A stretch of 64,000 nt of DNA from Conus ventricosus (lineage: Eukaryota > Mollusca > Gastropoda > Neogastropoda > Conidae). Where the stretch lies: NCBI GenBank assembly GCA_018398815.1, contig CM031618.1:55817636-55881635 (forward strand), in the 5' to 3' direction. Numbering within the stretch: the first letter of the stretch is position 1; each line of letters starts with the position of its first letter. Below, one piece after another: positions 1 to 10,680 of this stretch. The position numbers and the translations under genes were made by a program. Below the pieces are notes generated by a model, which saw only the letters and a list, made by a program, of their open reading frames with translations, did not search any database and had not been told where the DNA came from.

Positions 1-130
1 AAAGGCACTCAACGGGTTAAGGATTTGTGGGTGGTTGTTGAGTGAGCAGTTTTGATGTCATGTGAGGAGAGAACAACAAGGATCACTATTACAGTTCAAT
101 AACTGCCAGATCTTATTCCTGAAGAGGTAC

Positions 131-200
131 CTGGTGTGGGTCACCACGGCAGCCTTGGGCAGACCAGTGGTTCCTGACGTGTAAATGTAGAAAAGTTTGT
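131..200 (-). CDS. SLC27A: Fatty acid transport protein (SLC27A, FATP1/4-like), exon 5: AMP-binding P-loop
   Basis: This exon encodes [20 protein letters not shown] followed by a THTR segment. It holds the signature ATP/AMP-binding loop ([10 protein letters not shown]) of the acyl-adenylate-forming superfamily. FATPs are membrane acyl-CoA synthetases that activate long or very long fatty acids with ATP and CoA and so drive their uptake. The acceptor (CTTTCAG before ACAAACTT) and the donor (CCAG then GTACCT) are both good, and the phase joins exactly to exon 4 to give F-R-D-K-L-F. The gene continues past the left edge, so the remaining adenylation motifs and the C-terminal domain are not visible. 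FATP1 versus FATP4 cannot be decided here. Confidence 0.9.
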
Positions 201-893
201 CTGAAAGGAAAGTGAGAATGATCGGTTAGATTACCAATAATCCAGCTCCAAATTCTGAAAATCACAAAAAGGAAAACGATCCGATTCTTATCAATTCTCT
301 TTGATTCTCTTGCTCCATATTCTGCGTACACATTAAAACAGAATCTACTAATCATCAATTCTGGGACCATCAACAGCGTGTGAGTTCTAAACCTATGTGC
401 CTACCTGCATTGGCACACAGACAAAAGCTCACATGCTAACGTTATCATGTATAAATACATAAACAAACTGTGGAAAATCTATCATTAAAACACATTAGCA
501 TGGACGCCCCCCTGACCTAATTCACCCACAAGGCAGCAAAACACTAAAGCATGCCTGCTGTGGGTATTCCTGAAATGGTGAAGGGCTTTAAGCTTTAAAA
601 AATAAAAACAAACAAACAAAAAAATTTAGCGCTACATTAACAGACCTAAGCTATTCCATGAATGAAAACTCTCTGAAACATTTTCACCAGCCACTTAAAA
701 CCGGAAGGGCTTCCAGAAACAGACGCTTTATCAACCATATCCTGCAGGTGGTTCATCAGCTGGGAAGACTTCATTGCCAGCCAATGTGAACTAGTTCAGT
801 AGCCCTGAGACGCTCTTTCCGATGTATTTCCTAAAGGACTTTAAAAGAACACGAACTGTAGTGTATAACACTAAAGAGAATACGCGCTGTATA
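201..893. other. SLC27A intron 4, left part
   Basis: This stretch lies between exons 4 and 5 of the SLC27A gene. Both strands were read and no exon, RNA gene or recognisable repeat was found. It is A/T-rich single-copy-looking sequence up to the hAT-like element that starts at 894. Confidence 0.6.
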
Positions 894-1680
894 CAGGGTT
901 CCTACAGACTCCCAAGAAGAAAATTCAAGGAGTTTTCAAGGAGTTTTCAAGGAGTGCCTTTTCTATTTCAAGGCTACAATACTTGCGTAAAAATTGAAAA
1001 CAGAAATGGCAGTTTGATTTTTCTGTGTTAAGGTTGATGATGAAAAAAAAATATTTAAAAACAATTTTTTTTGTACAAAGAAAACAACAACAAAAATTGT
1101 TTTTAAATAATTTTTTCATCAAACTGAACACAGAAAAATCAAACTGCCATTTCTTTTTTTTCAGTTTTTAACAGAGTGAGTGTGCCAGTACACCACACAT
1201 TAGAACATTAACAAACTCAGACTCTGTATTAAATGCCAAAACACTAAAATCAGCAAAAATATGTCCATTTGTAAGAGAACATACAGACTATGCATGGTGT
1301 GTAAGAGACTGGTTGGAGGAAAAAAAGTAATTGGAAAAAAAACTAGTTAAAAAAAAAGTTTACAAACGTCGCCAAGGGAGATAATTTTATCAAAATTGAA
1401 GTTACAAATTACCTCCCTTGGTAATAGCAGACTGCAATCCAGGATCGCGACGATGTAAAAATTTGTTTTTAAATAACTTTTCATTTGCCTCAACACAGAA
1501 AAAATCAAACTGCCATTTCTTTTTGCCACATTAAAATTTTTTGGAGCTGATGGCTTGATTTTCAAAGGTTTTCAAGGAGGTTTGGTCAACAGAACCATAT
1601 TTTATTGATTTTCAAAGGTTTTCAAGGTCTTGAAATTCACTGTCAGAATTCAAGGAGTTTCAAGGAGCGTACGAACCCTG
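894..1680. mobile_element. Non-autonomous hAT-like element (787 bp) in SLC27A intron 4
   Basis: The left end reads CAGGGTTCCTACAGACTCC. The right end, reverse-complemented, reads CAGGGTTCGTACGCTCC. A 6-bp direct repeat TGTATA flanks the element immediately (888-893 and 1681-1686). Both ends have runs of the subterminal motif TTTTCAAGGAG. No transposase coding is seen, so this is a non-autonomous copy. The same pair of end sequences is found on the 58977-61165 element, so the two belong to one family. The interior holds a long hairpin and a second inverted pair (CCAAGGGAGATAAT near 1371 against ATTACCTCCCTTGG near 1410). Confidence 0.8.
989..1170. repeat. Long imperfect inverted repeat (hairpin) inside the 894-1680 element
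   Basis: The left arm (about 989-1071) and right arm (about 1079-1170) are reverse complements over roughly 75-80 bases. Both contain AATGGCAGTTTGATTTTTCT and TATTTAAAAACAATTTTT. A third, solitary copy of the right-arm sequence lies at about 1456-1535. A transcript across this would fold into a long hairpin. It may itself be a small foldback element inserted in the host element. Confidence 0.75.
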
Positions 1681-1787
1681 TGTATAACACTAAACAGAAT
1701 ATGCACTGTATAACACTCAAGAGAATATGCACTGTAGGATAACACTACAAAGACTATGCACTGTGTAACACGACAGCCACGAGTTAC

Positions 1788-1940
1788 CCCGGAAGCTCTG
1801 CTGAGTGGTGGGAGGGTTTTAGGCGCTGGCCCGTGGCAACAGTTGGTCGAGGTGCGTGGGCATCAGGTCGTTGGACACCATGCGGCCGCTGCAGAACAGA
1901 CGCATGTTGGCCGGCAGGTCTGGGAGCATGTCCTTCACCG
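1788..1940 (-). CDS. SLC27A: SLC27A exon 4, with an in-frame stop codon
   Basis: The exon reads VKDMLPDLPANMRLFCSGRM and continues to MPTHLDQLLPRASA, then TAA (1819-1821), then NPPTTQQSFR. The acceptor (GACGTGCAG) and donor (CCGGG then GTAACT) fit, and the phases on both sides join exactly to exons 3 and 5. From LDQLL to F-R-D-K the segment, counting the stop as one residue, has the same length as the matching loop of human FATP4. The TAA therefore replaces a sense codon in a variable loop rather than marking a wrong splice site. It could be a real nonsense allele, a pseudogene mark or a base error. No other damage is visible in the gene. Confidence 0.85.
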
Positions 1941-2814
1941 CTGCACGTCAGAGAATGAAACCATATATATTAACCCTTTAACTACTAGGGTTCGCTTATT
2001 TGTTTGTTGTTGTTGTTTGAATATTCATCCAATTACTGATTTCCTCTGTGAAAACACTGAACAAAAATTTAAAACTTTTGTTACTGTTTTAACAAAAGAA
2101 TAACCAGGAAAAAAATTTTCGTATCTGCACTAAATACCCGTTTTTTTTCCAATAAAATCTAGTAGGTGATAAAACATGCTGCAAATGGGTTTTTTATCAT
2201 TTTTTTTTTTTTAGATGTTTATGTTTATTACTGATCTTTGTGGTCACTTACCCTTGTCAGATAAATGTATAACCAATCTGTAATTAAAAAGCTGACTGGT
2301 TCTCTAACACATTGCCATTGAAAACTGAAGGGAGTGCAAGTGAGCTTAAATGGCCAATGCAGATTTCTGCGATGTTAATCAGCAGGCTAGGGTCACTCAA
2401 CTGTCCACAGTAGTGTTGAATGAACAGTCACCTATCACTGTCTTCCCTGTTGCACCAGACAGGAATAAAAATGTTGTATTTTAATTTTGTTGTTGTTGAG
2501 GCAAATCAGATTCACAATGTCGATAACTTCAGCAAACATTGTCCTCAAACGGTATGTCTTAACACTAAAAGCGTACCAAATAAACCACACGATAACCAAA
2601 CATAGACTGATAGAGTCGATCAAAAGGGGCAAAATATGATGGACTGCTGGATAAGACTATGGCACACAGGTGGAACAGGGTGGAATTATTGTTAAAAAGT
2701 GTATCATCAACACCATCGAAGGACCACCTCCAACGGCAGAAAGACCTGCACAAAATCAGATCATCCCAAGATCAACACCGAAAATCTTTCCGATTAGCAA
2801 ATTCCATCACTGAC
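1941..2814. other. SLC27A intron 3
   Basis: This intron separates exons 3 and 4. Apart from short homopolymer runs near 2130-2215 nothing was recognised in it on either strand. Confidence 0.6.
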
Positions 2815-3121
2815 CTTCCGACATCTCTCCGCCAAAGATCAGCGCTTTGGCCTCCGCGGCATTGATGCAGTGGGACAGCGGCTTCTGACGCAGGTTGAAG
2901 TTGATCAGCGCGCTGACGACGCCGATCTTGGACAGGCCCAGCCAGAAGCAGACAAAGTCGGGGCGGTTCTCCATGAAGAGGGCGATGGTGTCCCCTTTGC
3001 GGTAGCCCGCTTCGTAGAAGAAGTTGGCCACCCTGTTGGTCTGCTCCTCTACCTGCTGGAAGGTCCAGGTCTGGTCCTCGTACAGGAAGCAGACCTTCTG
3101 GGGGTGCCTCTTGACTTGTTC
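2815..3121 (-). CDS. SLC27A: SLC27A exon 3: N-terminal part of the adenylation domain
   Basis: The exon encodes about 102 residues from EQVKRHPQKV through WTFQQVEEQTNRVANFF, GDTIALFMENRPDFVCFWLG and ALINFNLR to KALIFGGEMSE. This is the typical FATP order of motifs (W-T-F-x-Q-x-x-x-x-S/N-x-V-A-N, then the M/L-E-N/G-R-x-E/D-F segment, then A-L-I-N-x-N-L-R). The segment sits before the P-loop and builds the fatty acid and ATP pocket. It starts in phase 0 after TTCCACAG and ends with one base before GTCAGT. No in-frame stop or frameshift is present. The strong GC bias of the exon against its A/T-rich introns makes the boundaries easy to see. Confidence 0.93.
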
Positions 3122-3176
3122 CTGTGGAAAGGGAAATGTAGGGGAAGGGCAATGGGGGGTACACACCATGAATATA

Positions 3177-3258
3177 AGATAAGATAATGTTGCTTATAGC
3201 CCAGCCGACCGCAAAGGGCCACATCAGGGCTGTCACCACGTTAAAATCAACTCACCAG
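3177..3258 (-). mobile_element. 82-bp retroposed 3' end of an I-type LINE
   Basis: On the minus strand it reads CTGGTGAGTTGATTTTAACG and onward to TTATCTTATCT. It is flanked by an exact 13-bp target duplication, CACCATGAATATA (3164-3176 and 3259-3271). The same sequence forms the 3' terminus of the longer LINE fragment at 9494-10244, so this is an extremely 5'-truncated copy of that element and not an independent short family. A third copy is at 50527-50596. Confidence 0.85.
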
Positions 3259-3546
3259 CACCATGAATATAGACATATATATATATATATATATGGTTTG
3301 TGTAAGACTTCCTAAAAAGTTCAACAGGAAAAAAAATAAAAAAGAAAAAGAAAAAAGAAATTAGAAAAAAAGAAGGCAGAAAATAAAGAGAGAAAAAAAT
3401 GAAGAAAAAAAAGTTCAACAGGATGAATAGTAGCTTTGCAAAGTTATAGAAAATAAAAGAGCGTATGTGAATCAATTTTTGCACAGATTTCGCATGTGCA
3501 TGGGAAAAGGACAGAGAGGGGGTGAGGGAAGGGGGCTGTTTTAGTG

Positions 3547-3665
<119 letters not shown>

Positions 3666-3669
3666 TTGT

Positions 3670-4820
3670 GAGTGTTTTGCATCAGTAAAACCTTGCATTG
3701 TACATCAACATGTGTTGGTGGTGGTGGTGGTTTTCAATTTAAAAAACTTGAAGCTGGTTCAAAAATGTCAGTATGACATTCATATGACAATTAAACTAAT
3801 TTCAAGTACAATATTTATTAACTGATTTCAAGTATAATATTCATTTCATCTTATCAAACTTTTCTCTGTTTAGACACTGAGCTGTTAAAAATGAAAATAT
3901 AATCCTTCATACATGGCTGGTAAAAACAAGAACAATTAAAATGTTAGTATAATCATAGGAATGAACTAAAAAAAAAATGATGGATGCACAATGCTTTTCT
4001 AAAATGTCAGTATAATCTTAAGAATAAAAGAAAAATAAATGTACAGTGTTTTATATTACATACGAAAGTCATCAGTTCCTTGACATGAAGCTTGTTGCAC
4101 TGATGTTTTACAAAAACAAAACAAAACAAAAAGAAAGCAAGAAAATCAGCAATGTTTCATCACGCAGTGTAGGGACCAAACAGCTCAGTAACCCATTACA
4201 GTCAGTAAAAGACTTGCAAAAAGTGTGAATTCCTTCATCAGGTTTTCATATGAAGCCGGATGCTTATCTAACCTGCCTTGTGTTAATAACCGCTTATCAC
4301 ATAACTGCTTGCTCCTACTTGCTGGTTACAAAACCTGAACTGATGGTCAGTATTGAATGTTCTATCTCAATACGAAGCTATGTACAACTGCTCTCTACAC
4401 CTCTCCACTTTCAGGATTTATAGTCCATCCTGCAGCTTCAAAGTAACATGGAATCATGCTGGGGTTTTGTTTGTTTGTTGGGTTTTTTTTTTTGTCTGTT
4501 GCCCAACTTTTGGACTTTGGAACGCCTTGTGATAGTACCTCCCACAGAAGACATTTTCAGTCTGAGATTAACAGAAACACTGCCAGCTGACTTCAACGTA
4601 GTGACAGCCCCGATACAGGCCTTTGCAGCTGGCTGGGCTCTACGTAGCATCTTCTCTCTTCAACAGAAACATTTTTCTATTTCTGTTACCTTCATGCACC
4701 TTCCTCAGTGTAAAGAACTTGAAATGACATTCTGCTGGTCACAGGTCTTGTAGACAAACTGTTCTCAGACTAAACTCAGCATGAAATCAGGTTGATCCAG
4801 GTGGCCGTTTGCTGGCAAAT
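3670..4820. other. SLC27A intron 2, no features recognised
   Basis: A/T-rich intronic sequence between exon 3 and the repeat cluster at 4825. Nothing with coding or RNA character was found on either strand. Confidence 0.55.
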
Positions 4821-4824
4821 GGTG

Positions 4825-5190
4825 GTGGTTGTTGTTGTTGTCGTACCCTGGCTAAAAGACTCCTGGGATCATCCGAAAAGCCGAAGTACTTGAACACTAT
4901 GGTACAAATGCATCAGCTGGGGATGAGAACATTAGTGTGTGACCGTTTTTGATTACCCTGCCACGTGGGCAGCCACATTCCAACTTCGGGGATTTTGGAG
5001 ACTGATAATGTTATGCTAGGAGCTTGTCACAACTGAAGACAATCCCTGCATAACTATGCAGAGCGTAACAACATTTTGATGTAGCCTTGGTGTTCTAGCC
5101 TATATCAGCTGGCCTGACACAGCCTTACGCCAAGGCAGGCTTGCAAATGGTAGAAATCCGCTTGCAGATACCAGTCCAGTCAGTCAATCC
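4825..5190. mobile_element. Interspersed repeat (family C), copy 1
   Basis: This roughly 365-bp segment reappears inverted at 57118-57440. Shared blocks include TACCCTGGCTAAAAGACTCC, ACTTGAACACTATGGTAC, GCTAGGAGCTTGTCAC and CAGCTGGCCTGACACAGCCT. The GTGACCGTTTTT...TCCAACTTCGGGG part is also found in the body of the tRNA-headed SINE (family A), so the two families share a module. The ends are not defined. Confidence 0.75.
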
Positions 5191-5599
5191 AGTGCTTACC
5201 CTAAAGTATATACTATGCCAGTAATGCTAGTTCGCTGACTAAGGTCTGTATTACAGCCGAGTCCATCTGGAAATAGTCAGACATGAAGAGTCCAGCGAGG
5301 TTCCCTATCTCCTGAGAGGAAATCTCCTCGCTGGGTAGTTGTGGGCCTTTTCCACAGAGTGGGCCTGTCTTCAAGCTTGAGATGCTGATTCGTCCCACAG
5401 GTCATGGACTCACAGTCATCCCAGAGGTGGAAGGCTGGCTGACACCACTATTGTTTGTGTCCCACCCAGACAGGGGAAGAAGTTGCCTTCCTCCAAGATG
5501 AAGGGGGGAGGAGTAAGAGAGAGGGGGTTTGGGAGGGGTGTGTATGTGGAACAACTTGATGTCAATCATGACCATTGAAGTGATCTTGAGAGCAGGATT
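5190..5599. other. SLC27A intron 2, unassigned
   Basis: No gene or clear repeat was seen between the family C and family B retroposons. Confidence 0.5.
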
Positions 5600-5965
5600 A
5601 AAATTTTTTTTTTTTTTCAGTGGTGATTGATAAGATTGAGGATGATAAAGATGACACCATCGAGTTCCATTCCAGTCTGAGACTGCTTGACAGAGCTGTA
5701 CTCAGCGATTTCTTTCATAACAGCCGGCATCACACAGGCCCAAGATATACAGACTCCAGCGTTGGTCAGGAAATTTGAGCAACTCTTAGAGACTCATCCA
5801 TTAAGTGAATCAGACTCGACTGCATCGTTCTGGTCTTCCCGACTGAACCTATCGCAAACTTAACTCCATCCCATGAACAAATGGCTCTGACAGGAATCAA
5901 ACCCACGACCTCACAGCCTGGAATCTGACACACTATCCACTTCGCCATGACGGCTGGTAACATCA
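5600..5965 (-). mobile_element. tRNA-headed retroposon (family B), partial copy
   Basis: Read on the minus strand, the tRNA-like head (AGCCGTCATGGCGAAGTGGA, then a B-box-like GTGGGTTTGATTCC) is at the right end. The body continues leftward with blocks shared with the full copy at 40871-41721, for example CGTTGGTCAGGAAATTTGAG on the plus strand. A T-rich run at 5610-5622 marks the left end. Only part of the family body is present. Confidence 0.75.
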
Positions 5966-6078
5966 TTATCGTGAGTAGCTGTGGTCCCTGTTAGAACTCT
6001 ACTTATTGATCAAATTCACCTGTTGCTGAGCTTTTAACTGAGCTTTCTTGGGCTGGAATGGTCTGGATCTGGATCTCT

Positions 6079-7258
6079 ACCTGGATGTGCCTTAACAATC
6101 TGATACCTGGATGTGTCTTAACAATCTGTTAACAATCTGATACCCGGATGTGTCTTAACAATCTGATACCTGGAAGTGCCTCAACAATCTGATACCTGGA
6201 TGTGCCTCAACAATCCGATACCTGGATGTGTTTTAACAATCTGATACCTGGATGTGTCTTAACAATCTGATACCTGGATGTGTCTTAATCAATCTGATAC
6301 CTGGATGTGTCTTAACAATCTGATAACAATCTGATACCTGGATGTGTCTTAACAATCTGATACCCGGATGTGCCTTAACAATCTGATACCTGGATGTGTC
6401 TTAACAATCTGATAACAATCTGATACCTGGATGTGCCTTAACAATCTGATACCTGGATGTGCCTTAACAATCTGATACCTGGATGTGCCTTAACAATCTG
6501 ATACCTGGATGCGCCTTAACAATCTGATACCTGGATGCGCCTTAACAATCTGATACCTGGATGTGCCTTAACAATCTGATACCTGGATGTGCCTTAACAA
6601 TCTGATACCTGGATGTACCTTAACAATCTGATACCTGGATGTGCCTTAACAATCTGATACCTGGATGTGTCTTAACAATCTGATACCTGGATGTGCCTTA
6701 ACAATCAAATACCTGGATGTACCTTAACAATCTGATACCTGGATGTGCCTTAACAATCTGATACCTGGATGTACCTTAACAATCTGATACCTGGATGTGC
6801 CTTAACAATCTAATACCTGGATGTACCTTAACAATCTGATACCTGGATGTGCCTTAACAATCTGATACCTGGATGTGCCTTAACAATCTGATACCTGGAT
6901 GTGCCTTAACAATCTGATACCTGGATGTACCTTAACAATCTGATACCTGGATGTGTCTTAACAATCTGATACCTGGATGTGCCTTAACAATCTAATACCT
7001 GGATGTACCTTAACAATCTGATACCTGGATGTACCTTAACAATCTGATACCTGGATGTACCTTAACAATCTGATACCTGGATGTGCCTTAACAATCTAAT
7101 ACCTGGATGTACCTTAACAATCTGATACCTGGATGTGCCTTAACAATCTGATACCTGGATGTGTCTTAACAATCTGATACCTGGATGTGCCTTAACAATC
7201 TAATACCTGGATGTACCTTAACAATCTGATACCTGGATGTACCTTAACAATCTGATAC
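6079..7258. repeat. 26-bp minisatellite, about 44 units
   Basis: A tandem array of AACAATCTGATACCTGGATG plus TGCCTT, with variants at the TGCCTT/TGTCTT/TACCTT position and a few partial units (AACAATCTGATAACAATC). It lies in SLC27A intron 2. Variant units alternate in short higher-order runs, as expected from unequal exchange. There is no spacer diversity, so it is not a CRISPR array. Confidence 0.97.
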
Positions 7259-7637
7259 CAGCATGCTTACAACTGAAAAACTTTCTCTGGTTCTGGTTTA
7301 ACTCTCTTCAGTTCTTTCCCTTGAATTTGTATCACCAGTGATCGACGGTTTTCTTCCCAGAATTATGGTACATGTATTTAAACAACATTTTTATTATCTG
7401 AAGCAACATGTATCGCCTAGAAAAAACGAAATCGACACATTCATCACAAAAAATATTATTATTTTAGAAATAATGCACAGAATGTTACGAAAAATTCATG
7501 CAAAAGCCAAAAATTTCAAAAACTGTTGACAGTTAAAAGACCCTCAGATGGCACCTCACTTTGCACTTCAAATCATGATGCTGATCCTGTCGTTCAATGC
7601 ATCAACGCCCCCTTCATGTTTCAGTACATTTTCTCAC

Positions 7638-7717
7638 CTGGAAAAGTTTGGCGATGGTCGTGTTGGCTCTTGTGTGGGACCGCACCTTCAGTGTCGTCAT
7701 CAGCAAGGCCTTTAGGG
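7638..7717 (-). CDS. SLC27A: SLC27A exon 2
   Basis: This short exon completes one split codon and encodes LKALLMTTLKVRSHTRANTT followed by IAKLFQ. It corresponds to the basic stretch that follows the membrane segment in FATPs and leads into the EQVKRHPQK start of the adenylation domain in exon 3. The acceptor is taken as TTTCAGAG because it restores the frame with exon 1; using the AG two bases earlier would hit a stop at once. The donor is CAG then GTGAGA. Nearby dinucleotide repeats lie in the flanking intron. Confidence 0.85.
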
Positions 7718-7796
7718 CTCTGAAAGAGAACGTTAAAAGCAAGAGGTGACAACACACATCCTCAGCTTACTAGGTGTAATGCCTGGGCTCAGAACA

Positions 7797-7860
7797 CACA
7801 CACGCACACACATGCACACACACATGCACACATACACACACACATACACACACAGCACTC

Positions 7861-7922
<62 letters not shown>
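7797..7922. repeat. (CA)n microsatellite
   Basis: A CA run, interrupted at first and uninterrupted from about 7867, in SLC27A intron 1. Confidence 0.95.
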
Positions 7923-7924
<2 letters not shown>

Positions 7925-8153
7925 GACCCACCGATAAAACAACGTTAAATGACTGAACATTCAAGGATCCCTACGAATGTTCTCATTTGTGTCCAGAACA
8001 TGTCATGCTGGCCATTTTTTAAACTTGTGTTTGAATTTAGGTTGTTTTTGTTGTTGTTTTCTTTGAACATTAAAATGATAATTTCATTATGGACATTTAT
8101 ATTGCACTTTGAATAAATCTTAAGCACTTACAATAAAAAGATGCAAGACAGAT

Positions 8154-8156
<3 letters not shown>

Positions 8157-8203
<47 letters not shown>
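8157..8203. repeat. (TA)n microsatellite
   Basis: An uninterrupted TA dinucleotide run in SLC27A intron 1. Confidence 0.95.
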
Positions 8204-8207
<4 letters not shown>

Positions 8208-8295
8208 ATAAAGGACTTGTATCAAAACCCATTTCATGTATCCAAACATGTGAACTAATAATTAATTCACATCCCCTCCACCATTCCCACTAAAA

Positions 8296-8342
8296 CACAC
8301 ACACACACACACACATGTGTACACACACACACACCACACATG

Positions 8343-8411
<69 letters not shown>

Positions 8412-8560
8412 TCTCACTAGTCTCAGTCTCACACAAACACACACACACACCACACACACACACACACAGAGTAACACGCACACACACCACACACGCACAC
8501 ACAGAGTAACACACACACACACACACAGAGTAACACACACACACACAGTGCAGCAGCTGT
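8296..8560. repeat. Compound (CA)n microsatellite
   Basis: A long CA run with CGCG, CTCACT and AGAGTAACA interruptions. The AGAGTAACA-containing block recurs three times, so part of the array is a longer-period repeat. Confidence 0.95.
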
Positions 8561-8824
8561 AAATGGAGAGCATGGGACATCAATCAGGACATGATTATGA
8601 TCATTATTATCAATCCCATTTCATGAATTGCTTCTTATTAAGCTGCGCATGATTAGCAGTCACATGGAAACATTAAAAAAAAAAAGTGTTAGCTAATAAC
8701 GGAGTTTTATTTTCAGTCAAGTTCAAGCTACTTAAAAACATACAATTATCTCAAGTCACTGCAATTATGTTTCCAACCCTGCCACTTGTGTATGTGTAAG
8801 CGCAAGAAAACGCATGTTTGCGTG

Positions 8825-8825
<1 letters not shown>

Positions 8826-8890
<65 letters not shown>
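8826..8890. repeat. (GT)n microsatellite
   Basis: A GT run followed by degenerate GTGC/GCAC sequence to about 8940. Confidence 0.95.
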
Positions 8891-8892
<2 letters not shown>

Positions 8893-9059
8893 CACGCGCA
8901 TGTGCGGGTGTCTGTGCGTGCATGTGCACGTACACATGTGCGAGTCCAAGAGTATGAAGAAGGAAGGAGTTTGCTTGAAGGAACTGGACATACATGTATA
9001 TTTAATTTAAAATTATAGAATGATGGCAAGATTTTCTTTTGTATCCCCTCCAACATGAC

Positions 9060-9112
<53 letters not shown>
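9060..9112. repeat. (TA)n microsatellite
   Basis: An uninterrupted (TA)n tract in SLC27A intron 1. Confidence 0.95.
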
Positions 9113-9117
<5 letters not shown>

Positions 9118-9493
9118 TAAAGCTAATCTACTAATAACTAACAGCACTATATCATTATATGTTTTGGCATTCACAGCACAGAAGAAAAGCAAAGCTTAAG
9201 ATATCAACCCATCCAAATGTCCAGGATAATTAAACCTGGCAGACAAGTAGAAACAGTCTAGTACTGTTGGGAGACTAATTTTTGACCATCATTAAAAGGT
9301 GACAGAGCATCAGCTTTAGTGCAGACCGATCACATCTTTTTTTCCAGTTTTCACTTTGTCTTCATCACTCAGAATGGAACACTACAGAGGGCTGTATCAC
9401 TGACAAGGCATATCTTAAAACATGTGCAAGCATTGTGGTGGTCAACATGGAACTGACAGATTCACTATACAGGGACCCTGAGTGATCACTTGA

Positions 9494-10244
9494 GATAAGA
9501 TAAGATAAGATAATGTTGCTTATAGCCCAGCCGGCCGCAAAGGGCCACATCAGGGCTGTCACCACGTTAAAATCAACTCACCAGTCATATAAAAAAAAAA
9601 TAAAAAAAAACCTTTCACACATCTCTTTAAATGACATCGTCTAGAAGCGCACCAGAAACTTTGTTAAAAATCTTTCTTCCGTAAAATCTTAAATCAGATG
9701 AAAAATGTTAATCTCTCTCAAAAACTCAAGGATCACGTCAGGCGGGACATCCCTGAACAGGATCTTCATGGACTCCGCTGTAAAATGTTTGTGTCTCACA
9801 TCGTGCAAATCCCAACACTCTAAAAGAACATGTTTCACTGTGAGTGGCACATGACATGGAATGCACCACGGAGCTTCTTCACTCTTTAAAAGGTACGAAT
9901 GGGTAAAATACGAATGGCCGGTGTGCAGCCGGCACAGAACCGTTTCCTCTTTACGACCCCCCGACGTAGATGGGAGGAAGTCCTTAAGGTTTGGACGGAT
10001 CTGAAAGAGTTTGTTACTCGTCTGTGTGTTCCAATCCTCCTGCCAGAGGTCTCTCACATAATCGTTAACTTTGGGTTTCACATCTGAGCAGGGGATATAA
10101 ATGTTGGACAGTTTCTCTCTTGTGGCGGTCTTGGCTAAACGATCAACCATTTCGTTCCCGCCGATGCCAACATGACCAGGAACCCAAGCAAGAGTAATGT
10201 TGTAACCGTCCACTTTCAACTTGCTAAAAAGTTCAAAAAAATGT
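9494..10244 (-). mobile_element. 5'-truncated I/R1-type LINE: RNase H domain and 3' UTR
   Basis: The minus-strand frame keeps the end of an RNase H domain (WVPGHVGIGGNEMVDRLAKT) and the usual C-terminal tail with zinc-knuckle-like cysteines (CIPCHVPLTVKHVLLEC). The frame is open for about 185 residues. The 3' end carries a (TTATC)n tail. A 12-bp target duplication, GTGATCACTTGA (9482-9493 and 10245-10256), gives exact limits. This shows a single LINE integration truncated inside RNase H. The last 80 or so bases are the source of the short copies at 3177-3258 and 50527-50596. It lies in SLC27A intron 1. Confidence 0.88.
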
Positions 10245-10564
10245 GTGATCACTTGAATTCTGCAATGTGTGTTCATAACAATAACAGCATCTACATCCTT
10301 TTTTTCTGTGATATGTGTGCATAAAACAATTACAATCTTTCTATCCTCTTTTTTTTCTGTAACATGTACTATTTACATACTGCTCTAGCATCTGCTGCCT
10401 TGCCAACTAGTGCTGCACTGCCTGAAGTTACTTTCTTTGTAATAGGATGGGGACTACAAAAAAAAAAATCTACCCTAACTCTGTGTGGTACTTTCAACTG
10501 CAGAATCTTTTTCAATTGATATTAGTTTGGAAAACAAAAAAACAAAAAAAACAAAAACACCGAA

Positions 10565-10680
10565 TGCACCTAACTCCTGTTAATTCCATGGCAAAGGAAC
10601 TGAAACTGCCGCAGCAGAGATTCAAACCCACAACCCCAGGACCACTAGAATTGAGTCTACATCCTGCTAGCTGAACTATT
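10565..10680 (-). mobile_element. Head fragment of tRNA-derived SINE (family A)
   Basis: On the minus strand a degenerate tRNA-like head (GAATAGTTCAGCTAGCAGGA and then GGTTGTGGGTTTGAATCTCT) precedes the TAACAGGAGTTAG part of the body. Only about 115 bp are recognisable. It is old compared with the other copies. Confidence 0.6.

Noticed and set aside
2772..3239. 155-residue minus-strand frame starting MVTALMWPFAVGWAI
   Set aside because: It joins the retroposed LINE tail to an alternative frame of SLC27A exon 3. The true exon frame has the FATP motifs.
8262..8583. Long frames of Thr-His, Cys-Val or similar repeats on both strands
   Set aside because: They are translations of CA/GT microsatellites (also at 3233-3698, 7746-7964, 8746-9056, 32171-32573, 44265-44609 and 62378-62617).
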